From positions 1 through 5,279 of the forward strand of contig JAEWYD010000294.1 of the NCBI GenBank assembly GCA_023462275.1: 5,279 bases of DNA, read 5' to 3'. Both the position numbers and the translations under genes were made by a program. The stretch comes from Actinomycetes bacterium. GTDB lineage: Bacteria; Actinomycetota; Actinomycetes; Actinomycetales; Cellulomonadaceae. Positions 1-5,279 of this stretch are shown here, piece after piece (position 1 is the first letter of the stretch; every line of letters starts with the position of its first letter). The notes under the pieces were generated by a model. That model was not told where the DNA came from, did not search any database, and was given only the letters and a program-made list of their open reading frames with translations.

Positions 1-80
1 CGCCTGGCGTGTCGCGCAGGTTCGCTCCACTTTGCTGAAGGGAGGGGGTGGGTCGGGGTGGGGGCGGGTTCGGGGTCAGG
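1..80. other. Non-coding sequence downstream of the exporter operon, with a G-tract block at 40-75
   Basis: No supported gene lies here. Seven runs of three to five G occur on the plus strand between 40 and 75 (40-42, 44-48, 50-52, 55-58, 60-64, 66-68, 72-75), separated by one to three bases. This meets the usual pattern for an intramolecular G-quadruplex. The operon reads on the minus strand, so its mRNA after the stop codon would be C-rich and G-poor: 29 C and 4 G in the 41 bases from 80 to 40. That composition resembles a Rho loading site. There is no GC hairpin followed by a U-run, so I do not call an intrinsic terminator. Bases 1-39 show nothing I can name. The run is directly visible; any role in termination is inference. 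Confidence 0.5.
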
Positions 81-869
81 TCAGCGGCGGCGGGTGACCG
101 ACCAGGCCGTGACCGCCGTGCCGGCGACCGCCCACAGGGCGACGGTGAGGAACGACGCCCCCACGTTCGTCACCACGCCGTCGGTCAGGCCCGCCCGGAT
201 GATCTGCGCCATCGGGTAGAACGGCAGCACCTCGTGCATGCGCTCCATCGCGGCCGGCAGGTTCGACGCCGGGTACACGATCGGCGTGAAGAGCAGCACG
301 AGGAAGACGGTCGCGTTCGTGACGAGGTTGATGACCAGCGCGTTGTCCACGAGCATCGCGATCCCGTACCCGACGGCCACGCACATCACGGCCGACAGCA
401 GGACCGCGGGCAGCAGCACCCACGACAGGCTGAGGTCGACGCCGTACGTCCACGCGCCGACGACGAGCGCGAGCACGGTCCCCGGCAGCGCGAGCGCGCT
501 GTTGAGCAGGAACGACGCCGTCACCTGCGCGCTGCGCGGCACCGGGAGCGACCAGATGAAGTCGTACGTGCCGGCCACCTTCTGCTGGGCGACGCCCGAG
601 GGCACGAGCACGAACCCGAGGGGCACCAGCGCGAGCGTCGGCACGCCCGTCGTGATGAGCAGCGCGGTCAGGTCGTCGACGTCGGGGTAGAAGAACCCGT
701 ACATCACCGCCATGCCGACGCCCATCATGATCTGCACGATCAGGGTCATCGCGGCCCACGGGCGCAGGTTCGCCCACTCGAAGCGCAGCATGTGCCGGGC
801 CGCCGCGAACCACGCGTCCGCGCCGCGGCGCACGACGGCGTCGGTCGGGGTCAGGGTCTCCACGCTCAT
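81..869 (-). CDS. ABC-2 type transporter permease (second permease of the operon)
   Basis: A 262-residue integral membrane protein, predicted to form the export channel with the other permease and the ATPase of this operon. About six hydrophobic segments are visible, near residues 38-59, 66-90, 117-140, 148-171, 178-198 and 238-256. A short basic cytoplasmic N-terminus precedes them and the protein ends in Arg-Arg-Arg. This length and layout are typical of ABC-2 membrane subunits of the DrrB kind. The ATG start at 867-869 follows a perfect AGGAGG five bases upstream and overlaps the upstream permease stop as ATGA. The same frame is open back to 1595, but that extension is only the wrong-frame shadow of the neighbouring permease. 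It is clearly paralogous to that neighbour: shared blocks include TYDFIWSLPVP versus AYDYVQALPVP and TDGVVTNVG versus TDGLVTDVG. The substrate cannot be told from sequence; lipid, drug or peptide export are all possible. Confidence 0.93.
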   Translation of the reverse strand: MSVETLTPTDAVVRRGADAWFAAARHMLRFEWANLRPWAAMTLIVQIMMGVGMAVMYGFFYPDVDDLTALLITTGVPTLALVPLGFVLVPSGVAQQKVAGTYDFIWSLPVPRSAQVTASFLLNSALALPGTVLALVVGAWTYGVDLSLSWVLLPAVLLSAVMCVAVGYGIAMLVDNALVINLVTNATVFLVLLFTPIVYPASNLPAAMERMHEVLPFYPMAQIIRAGLTDGVVTNVGASFLTVALWAVAGTAVTAWSVTRRR

Positions 870-1672
870 CGCCGCCTCCTCAGGGCTCGGATCGCCAGCC
901 AGCCGCTCAGCACGCCCCAGGCGCACACCACGAGGTAGTCGCGCCCGACGTCGGTCACCAGGCCGTCCGTCAGCACGTCGCGCATGATCGTGGCGCTCGG
1001 ACCGAGCGGCAGGTAGTCGTTCGCCGTCGCCAGCCAGTCCGGCATCTGCTCGGCGGGGAACAGGATGGGCGCGAAGCCCATCGCCAGGAAGACGAGCGCC
1101 TGGGTCGCCATCTGCGTGGTCATCGGGTTGGTGATGGCGTGCGCGAGGGCGTACCCGATCATCGTCCCGGTGAACACGACGAGCAGCGTCACGGGCACCA
1201 CGAGCCACGAGATCGCGAAGCCCGGGTCGTAGCGGAGCTGGGCGGTGACCAGGGTGACGGCCATGCCCGGCAGCCCGCCGATCAGGGTGACGGTGTACCA
1301 GGCCGCGGCGGCCGCCGTCGTCGGCACGGGCAGCGCCTGCACGTAGTCGTAGGCGCCGGTCATCTTCACCTGGGCCACGAGCTGGGGGCCCAGCAGCATG
1401 CCGAGCAGGATCAGGTTGAGCACGGGCGTGCCGGTGGAGACCCACAGGGCAGCGGTGCGCGGGATGTCGTCGAAGAACAGGGCGAAGCCCAGCACGTAGC
1501 CGACGCCGAGCAGCGCCTGGATCATCACCAGGAGCGTCAGCCACATCCGCAGGCTGGACAGGTGCCAGCGGAGCATCGTCCGGTAGCCGGTCCACCAGTA
1601 GGCGGGTCCGGAGCGCAGGGTCCTCGGCGGCGCGAGCACGACGCCGGGCGCGGGGGCGGTCACGACGCTCAC
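866..1672 (-). CDS. ABC-2 type transporter permease (first permease of the operon)
   Basis: A 268-residue integral membrane subunit of the same exporter. Six hydrophobic segments are visible, near residues 43-65, 77-100, 120-145, 153-178, 187-206 and 244-263. An N-terminal tail of about 40 residues, rich in Pro, Ala and aromatic residues, precedes them, and the C-terminus is basic (RRRR). The GTG start at 1670-1672 begins one base after the ATPase stop (TGA-C-GTG) and has a GAGG six bases upstream. The stop overlaps the next permease start by four bases (ATGA). It shares length, helix pattern and several motifs with the second permease, so the two look like a diverged tandem duplication. By analogy with ABC-2 exporters that have two different membrane subunits, they probably form a heterodimer served by the single ATPase encoded upstream. 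Substrate unknown. Confidence 0.92.
   Translation of the reverse strand: MSVVTAPAPGVVLAPPRTLRSGPAYWWTGYRTMLRWHLSSLRMWLTLLVMIQALLGVGYVLGFALFFDDIPRTAALWVSTGTPVLNLILLGMLLGPQLVAQVKMTGAYDYVQALPVPTTAAAAAWYTVTLIGGLPGMAVTLVTAQLRYDPGFAISWLVVPVTLLVVFTGTMIGYALAHAITNPMTTQMATQALVFLAMGFAPILFPAEQMPDWLATANDYLPLGPSATIMRDVLTDGLVTDVGRDYLVVCAWGVLSGWLAIRALRRRR
875..880 (-). promoter_or_regulatory. Consensus Shine-Dalgarno for the second permease
   Basis: Read on the minus strand this is AGGAGG, five bases before the ATG at 867-869. It lies inside the last codons of the preceding permease gene. It is the strongest ribosome binding site in the operon, and it fixes the start of the second permease rather than any upstream in-frame codon. 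Confidence 0.85.
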
Positions 1673-1673
1673 G

Positions 1674-2627
1674 TCAGACCTCGTCCGAGACGTGGCCGGT
1701 CAGGCGGATGTACGCGTCCTCGAGCGTGGAGGCGCCCAGGGCGTACTCCTCGGCGACGGCGTCGTCCACGAGCGCCTGCGCCCACGCGATGGCGGTGCCG
1801 GCGTCCGCCTCGGCGAGCCCGAGCACGGCGGAGTTGCCGACGCGGACGGCGGTCTGCGCCCACGCGGGCTCGGCCGGCGTCTCGGCGCCCGGGGGCAGCA
1901 TCACCTGCAGGCGCAGCCGGCCGCGGTCCTCGGCCTTGAGCGAGCTGGGCGTGCCCTCGGCGACGATGCGTCCGTCCATGACGACCGCGAGCCGGTCCAC
2001 CGCCTTCTCGGCCTCGAGCACGTTGTGCGTGACGAGCATGACGGCGCAGCCCTGCTCCGACAGCGCCCGCACCTGCTGCCAGAGCAGGCGGCGGCGCAGC
2101 GGGTCGACGTCGTTGGTGGGCTCGTCCAGGATGACCAGCCGGCCGGGCACGACGGTCGCCATCGCGAAGCCGACGAGGCGGCGCACGCCGCCGGAGAGCT
2201 TCATGCCCATCGCGCTGCGCCACTCGTCGATGGCGAGCGCGTCGATGAGTTCGCTTGCCCGACGCCGGACGGCGGCCCGCTCGCCGCCGCGGATGCAGCC
2301 GGTGATCTCGATGGCCTCGGCGACCTTGAACGCGTCGATCGGCATCTGCGCCTGGGGCAGGTAGGAGCAGAGCTGGCGGGCGATCTCGGGGTGCGCGACG
2401 AGGTCGTGCGGGCCGATGGCCAGCGCGCCCGAGGTGGGCGCCAGGAGCCCGATGACCTGCTTGACCAGGGTGGACTTGCCGGCGCCGTTGGGGCCGAGGA
2501 GGCCGTAGACCTCGCCCGGCTCGATGCGGAGCGTGAGCCCGTCGTTGGCCCGCAGGCCGCCCTTGTAGACCTTGGTGACGTCGGTCGCCCGGAAGGCCCA
2601 GTCGACGTCGGTGGTGGTTGCTGTCAT
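1674..2627 (-). CDS. ABC transporter ATP-binding protein of an ABC-2 type exporter (DrrA-like)
   Basis: A 317-residue cytoplasmic ATPase that should power the two permeases encoded just downstream. Visible motifs are Walker A GPNGAGKST (residues 45-53), Q-loop Gln92 in YLPQ, signature LSGGV (144-148), Walker B VILDE with Asp168 and Glu169, a D-loop reading NDVDP, and the switch His201. All catalytic positions are present. The signature ends in Val where many ABC ATPases have Gln, and the D-loop NDVDP replaces the common SGLDP. About 95 residues follow the nucleotide-binding core, as in DrrA-type ATPases of about 310-330 residues. I chose the ATG at 2625-2627 because GGGAG lies five bases upstream. 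An in-frame GTG at 2676-2678 would add 17 residues but lies within the palindrome and near the predicted transcription start. This is the first gene of the operon. Confidence 0.94.
   Translation of the reverse strand: MTATTTDVDWAFRATDVTKVYKGGLRANDGLTLRIEPGEVYGLLGPNGAGKSTLVKQVIGLLAPTSGALAIGPHDLVAHPEIARQLCSYLPQAQMPIDAFKVAEAIEITGCIRGGERAAVRRRASELIDALAIDEWRSAMGMKLSGGVRRLVGFAMATVVPGRLVILDEPTNDVDPLRRRLLWQQVRALSEQGCAVMLVTHNVLEAEKAVDRLAVVMDGRIVAEGTPSSLKAEDRGRLRLQVMLPPGAETPAEPAWAQTAVRVGNSAVLGLAEADAGTAIAWAQALVDDAVAEEYALGASTLEDAYIRLTGHVSDEV
1679..1682 (-). promoter_or_regulatory. Shine-Dalgarno supporting the GTG start of the first permease
   Basis: On the minus strand this reads GAGG, six bases before the GTG at 1670-1672 and inside the end of the ATPase gene. 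It is weaker than the AGGAGG of the second permease. With the one-base gap to the ATPase stop, translation here probably relies partly on ribosomes finishing the ATPase. Confidence 0.55.
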
Positions 2628-2632
2628 GCCGG

Positions 2633-2637
2633 CTCCC
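2633..2637 (-). promoter_or_regulatory. Shine-Dalgarno that decides the ATPase start
   Basis: On the minus strand this reads GGGAG, five bases before the ATG at 2625-2627. The alternative upstream GTG at 2676-2678 has no comparable purine run at the right distance: the bases before it are pyrimidine- and A/T-rich palindrome sequence. This supports the 317-residue product. Confidence 0.7.
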
Positions 2638-2650
2638 GTGTGGCCGCGAT

Positions 2651-2689
2651 CGAGATATATCGTGTCTGCGGCGGACACGTTATATCGCG
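2651..2689. promoter_or_regulatory. Imperfect palindrome, probable operator of the ABC exporter operon
   Basis: Two 16-base arms (2651-2666 and 2674-2689) are reverse complements at 14 of 16 positions, around a 7-base centre. The inner six bases of each arm (CGTGTC / GACACG) match perfectly. Each arm carries an AT-rich core, GATATATC at 2654-2661 and TTATATC at 2680-2686, conspicuous in such GC-rich DNA. The same element also reads as a direct repeat: TATATCGTGTCTG at 2656-2668 and TATATCGCGTCTG at 2681-2693 differ at one base in 13 and start 25 bases apart. This layout suits cooperative binding of two regulator dimers. PadR, TetR or GntR family repressors commonly control such exporter operons in actinomycetes, but no regulator gene is in the window, so the binding protein is unknown. 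Confidence 0.6.
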
Positions 2690-2706
2690 TCTGGGTGCCC
2701 GCGCAA
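2679..2706 (-). promoter_or_regulatory. Candidate promoter of the ABC exporter operon
   Basis: On the minus strand TATAAC (2679-2684) matches five of six bases of the TATAAT -10 consensus. TTGCGC (2701-2706) lies 16 bases upstream as a partial -35. Transcription would start near 2672, giving a leader of about 45 bases before the ATPase ATG at 2627. The -10 sits inside one arm of the palindrome at 2651-2689 and the start point would fall in its centre, so a bound regulator would block the polymerase. The -35 is weak (three of six), so the assignment rests mainly on the -10, the operator overlap and the distance to the gene. Confidence 0.45.
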
Positions 2707-2783
2707 GATCGTTCTTCGCACGGCAGAGGGCGCGGGAGAGGACGCAGCGGACACGCCGCGAGGGCCGCCGGAGGGTAGGGCGC

Positions 2784-5279
2784 TCAGGCGGCGCGGAGCT
2801 CGTCCGCCGGCGCCGGCCGGTGCCACAGGAAGCCCTGGCCCAGGTAGCAGCCCGCCTCCTCCAGCACCCGCGCCTGGTCCGGCGTCTCGACGCCCTCCGC
2901 GACCAGCGTCATGCCGATCGACTGCGCCATCCCGACGATCCCGTGCACGACGGCGGTCGCGCGCGGCTCCGCGGCCACGGCGCTCACGAACCCACGGTCG
3001 ATCTTCACCATGTCGATCGGCAGGTCCACGAGCTGGCGCAGCGTCGAGTAGCCAGTCCCGAAGTCGTCCGCGGCGATCCGGACACCGAGCGCTCGCAGGT
3101 CCTCCAGGTCGGACAGGAGGCTCTGGTGCACCTCGAGCAGGCGGGTCTCGGTGAGCTCCAGCACGAGGCGCGCCGGGTCCAGGCCCGTCTCCGTCAGGAC
3201 GCCCCGCGCGGCGGCCGCCATCCCCGGGTCGCGCAGCTCCCGCGCCGCCACGTTGACGTGCATGCTCACCGGCCGGCCCAGGTGCGCCTGCCGGACGGCC
3301 TCCGCGCACGCCTCCCGCAGCACCCACCTGCCGAGCGGCACCATGACGTCGCTCGACTCGGCGACGTCGAGCCACTCGGCGGGCAGCAGCAGGCCGCGCG
3401 TGGGGTGGTCCCACCGGACCAGGGCCTCCAGGGCCCGCACCTGCCCCGTCCGCAGGTCGACGATGGGCTGGTAGTGCAGCACGAGCTCGTCGCGGTCGAG
3501 CGCGCGGTGCAGGCCCTCGCCGATCTCGACGTGCCGCTGCACGTGCGCGGCCACACGGTCCGAGTAGGACTCCACGCGGCCCCGGCCGGCGTGCTTGGCG
3601 GCGTAGAGCGCGTCGTCGGACTCGCGCAGCAGCTCGGCCGCCGTGCTCTCGGGCCGCGACACCGTCACGCCGGCGCTCAGCCCCACCCGAACCTCGTGCC
3701 CCTGCAGGTCCACCGGACGCCCCGCCAGGCGCAGCAGCCGCTCGGCCAGCGCGAGCCCCTCGTCCTCGGTGGCGACGCCCGGGCAGCACGCGACGAACTC
3801 GTCCCCGCCCAGCCGCGCGACGGTGTCGCTCTCACGCGCGGCGTCCGCCAGGCGGTTCGCGACCGCGACGAGCAGGTCGTCCCCGGCCGCGTGGCCGAGG
3901 GTGTCGTTGACGCGCTTGAACAGGTCGAGGTCGAAGAACACCACCGCGACGCCGCGGCCCGTCCGTCGGCTCTCGGCCAGCGCCTGGTCGAGCCGGTCCA
4001 TGAGGAGCAGCCGGTTGGGCAGGCCGGTCAGCTCGTCGTGCAGGGCGAGGTGGGCGAGGCGCCCCTCCGCCTCGCGGCGCGCGGTGACGTCGAGCATCTG
4101 CACCGTGACGTACGTGGCGCCGTCCCCGTCGTCGTCCACGGCGCGCGCGTCGGCCGCGGACACCTCGGTCCAGCGCACGTCGCCCGACGGCAGCCGGTGC
4201 AGCACCTCGAACGCCGTCCGGCCCGAGGCCTCGTCGGTTGTCAGGCTCGTGAGCTCGGCATGCACGCGCGCCTGGTCCACCGGGTCCACGAAGGCCGACC
4301 AGGCCCGGCCGGTGAGCTCCGCGACCGGCGTCTGCAGCAGCAGCGCGGCGGCGGGGTTCGCGCGCACGATGTCGGCGCTGTCGCCCTGGACGCGGACGGT
4401 CAGGTTGGCGACGGGCGCGGCGTCGGCGATGGCGTGCAACCGGTTCACCGCCGCGGTCGCCTCGACGGTGGCGCGCGCCTGCTCGGCGCGGACCAGCGCC
4501 AGGCCCAGGCCGGCGACGCTGATCACGGCGACGAAGCCCTGCGACGTCAGCGCCTGCGCCATCGGCGACCCGTGCTGGAACGGCCCGTAGCCGAGCTGCG
4601 TGAGCGTGGCCGCGAGGACGGCGGCCACGGACGTGTGCACGGCGGTGCGCAGGACGCCGCACCACAGCGCGATGACGAGCGTCAGCGGCAGCGCCGGGTA
4701 GCTGACGGACAGCCCGTTCCCCGCGACGAACACGAGAAGGTAGACGACGACGGTCGCCAGCGAGTCCCCGGCCAGCTGCCACCACCGGGGCCGCGCCCCG
4801 CGGCGTCGGCCCCAGCTGCGTACGGCGAGGGCAACGACGAGCACGAGCAGGCACCCGAGCATGTCCCGCACGCCCACCAGGACGGCGAGCGGCAGGTCGG
4901 CACGCGCGGGCAGGAGCGGCGCCACCACGGCCACCGCGAGACCGGCCGCCGTGCCACCCGTGACGGCGACCGCGAGCAGGCGCGCGCCGTCCTCGAGGGT
5001 CGTCAGGCACGGCCGGCCGCGCCAGAGGCGGGTCGCCAGCGCCGTGGCGGCCAGGGCGGCGACCACCGTGGAGCACGCGAGGACCACGGACACCGCCGGG
5101 CTCGCGCCCGTGAGGAGCGGCGCGGCGATCCCGATCGCGACGGCGGCCAGCGCGGCCGTGTCGCGGGCCCGGCCGCGGGTGCCGAGCAGCCACAGGGTGG
5201 CGACCCCGGCGGCCGGCCAGACGGGCGCGACGTCGTCGCTCGCCGTCAGGCGCCCGACCGCGGCCGTGAGGGCGAACAG
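2784..5279 (-). CDS. MASE1-PAS-GGDEF-EAL membrane protein, bifunctional-looking c-di-GMP cyclase/phosphodiesterase (5' end outside window)
   Basis: A c-di-GMP turnover enzyme; 831 residues are visible and the N-terminus is cut by the window edge. Numbering starts at the edge codon. Residues 1-265 hold about eight or nine hydrophobic segments and resemble the MASE1 sensor, including an early VWPAAG motif. A PAS fold spans about 278-400. The GGDEF domain (404-572) has FDLD metal-site Asp450, Asn458, intact GGDEF at 491-495, and an inhibitory-site RESD at 482-485, five residues before GGDEF. The EAL domain (580-829) has EALVR at 618-622, Asn676, Glu708, DDFG at 738-741, Lys759, Glu795 and Gln815. 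Both active sites therefore look competent, and net activity cannot be predicted. GTG at 5091-5093 is an internal candidate start, but the frame continues upstream with convincing MASE1 sequence. The stop lies 156 bp before the ATPase gene; I see no intrinsic terminator between them. Ligands of MASE1 and PAS are unknown. Confidence 0.95.
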   Translation of the reverse strand: MFALTAAVGRLTASDDVAPVWPAAGVATLWLLGTRGRARDTAALAAVAIGIAAPLLTGASPAVSVVLACSTVVAALAATALATRLWRGRPCLTTLEDGARLLAVAVTGGTAAGLAVAVVAPLLPARADLPLAVLVGVRDMLGCLLVLVVALAVRSWGRRRGARPRWWQLAGDSLATVVVYLLVFVAGNGLSVSYPALPLTLVIALWCGVLRTAVHTSVAAVLAATLTQLGYGPFQHGSPMAQALTSQGFVAVISVAGLGLALVRAEQARATVEATAAVNRLHAIADAAPVANLTVRVQGDSADIVRANPAAALLLQTPVAELTGRAWSAFVDPVDQARVHAELTSLTTDEASGRTAFEVLHRLPSGDVRWTEVSAADARAVDDDGDGATYVTVQMLDVTARREAEGRLAHLALHDELTGLPNRLLLMDRLDQALAESRRTGRGVAVVFFDLDLFKRVNDTLGHAAGDDLLVAVANRLADAARESDTVARLGGDEFVACCPGVATEDEGLALAERLLRLAGRPVDLQGHEVRVGLSAGVTVSRPESTAAELLRESDDALYAAKHAGRGRVESYSDRVAAHVQRHVEIGEGLHRALDRDELVLHYQPIVDLRTGQVRALEALVRWDHPTRGLLLPAEWLDVAESSDVMVPLGRWVLREACAEAVRQAHLGRPVSMHVNVAARELRDPGMAAAARGVLTETGLDPARLVLELTETRLLEVHQSLLSDLEDLRALGVRIAADDFGTGYSTLRQLVDLPIDMVKIDRGFVSAVAAEPRATAVVHGIVGMAQSIGMTLVAEGVETPDQARVLEEAGCYLGQGFLWHRPAPADELRAA

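Noticed and set aside
48..938. Long plus-strand open frame opposite the permeases
   Set aside because: Its translation is Arg/His/Glu/Asp-rich with no domain logic, the usual antisense shadow of a high-GC gene. The minus strand there encodes a clear membrane protein.
870..1595. An N-terminal extension of the second permease giving a 504-residue protein in one frame
   Set aside because: The extension reads the first permease gene in the wrong frame and gives Arg/Pro/Asp-rich low-complexity sequence. The real start at 867-869 has a perfect AGGAGG and an ATGA overlap.
1139..1939. Plus-strand open frame of 266 codons across the permease/ATPase junction
   Set aside because: It spans two well-supported minus-strand genes and its product is biased low-complexity sequence with no recognisable motif.
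2654..2659. A second -10 (TATATC) in the downstream arm of the palindrome
   Set aside because: It matches only four of six consensus positions and has no acceptable -35 at 16-18 bases. It is better explained as part of the operator symmetry.
2628..2678. A 17-residue N-terminal extension of the ATPase from the GTG at 2676-2678
   Set aside because: The GTG lies inside the palindrome close to the predicted transcription start and has no ribosome site, whereas ATG 2625-2627 has GGGAG at good spacing and gives a normal family N-terminus.
2747..2755. A third copy of the operator half-site (GCGGACACG, also at 2671-2679)
   Set aside because: Only nine GC-rich bases match, and the AT-rich core that marks the other two sites is missing, so chance is a sufficient explanation.
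2747..2759. Hairpin GCGG-ACACG-CCGC as a terminator for the c-di-GMP gene
   Set aside because: The stem is only four base pairs and no T-run follows on the minus strand.
3643..4590. Plus-strand open frame of 315 codons opposite the PAS-GGDEF region
   Set aside because: The translation is Ser/Arg/Ala-rich without motifs. The opposite strand has intact GGDEF and PAS sequence.
3832..5193. Minus-strand 453-codon open frame overlapping the c-di-GMP gene in another frame
   Set aside because: It is an Arg/Gly/Ala/Pro-rich shadow; the overlapping frame carries the MASE1, PAS and GGDEF domains.

Overview
This is a GC-rich window with strong codon-position bias, and all four supported genes lie on the minus strand. 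Composition and protein style suggest a high-GC actinomycete, perhaps a Cellulomonas-like genus. The genus is an inference from style, not from any marker gene.

Read in the direction of transcription (high to low coordinates), the window opens inside a large membrane-anchored c-di-GMP enzyme (2784-5279, 5' end cut by the window edge). Its order is MASE1-type membrane sensor, PAS, GGDEF and EAL, with the catalytic motifs of both enzymatic domains intact. The reading frame stays open to the last base of the window, and those extra 62 residues look like the start of the MASE1 domain. The GTG at 5091-5093 is therefore very unlikely to be the true start.

A 156-bp intergenic region (2628-2783) follows. 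It holds an AT-rich imperfect palindrome, unusual in this GC-rich DNA, that contains a plausible -10 element. This looks like an operator-controlled promoter for the next operon. The operon is a compact three-gene ABC-2 type exporter: an ATPase (1674-2627), then two mutually paralogous six-helix permeases (866-1672 and 81-869). The genes are joined by a 1-nt gap and a 4-nt ATGA overlap, so they are probably co-transcribed and translationally coupled. No regulator or biosynthetic gene is in view, so the substrate is unknown. The operon ends in a run of seven G-tracts on the plus strand (40-75), so its mRNA would carry a C-rich, G-poor 3' end that could serve Rho-dependent termination.

There is no RNA gene, CRISPR array, insertion sequence or phage feature that I can support. 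The gene content is familiar. The least explained features are the operator-promoter module and the G-tract block.
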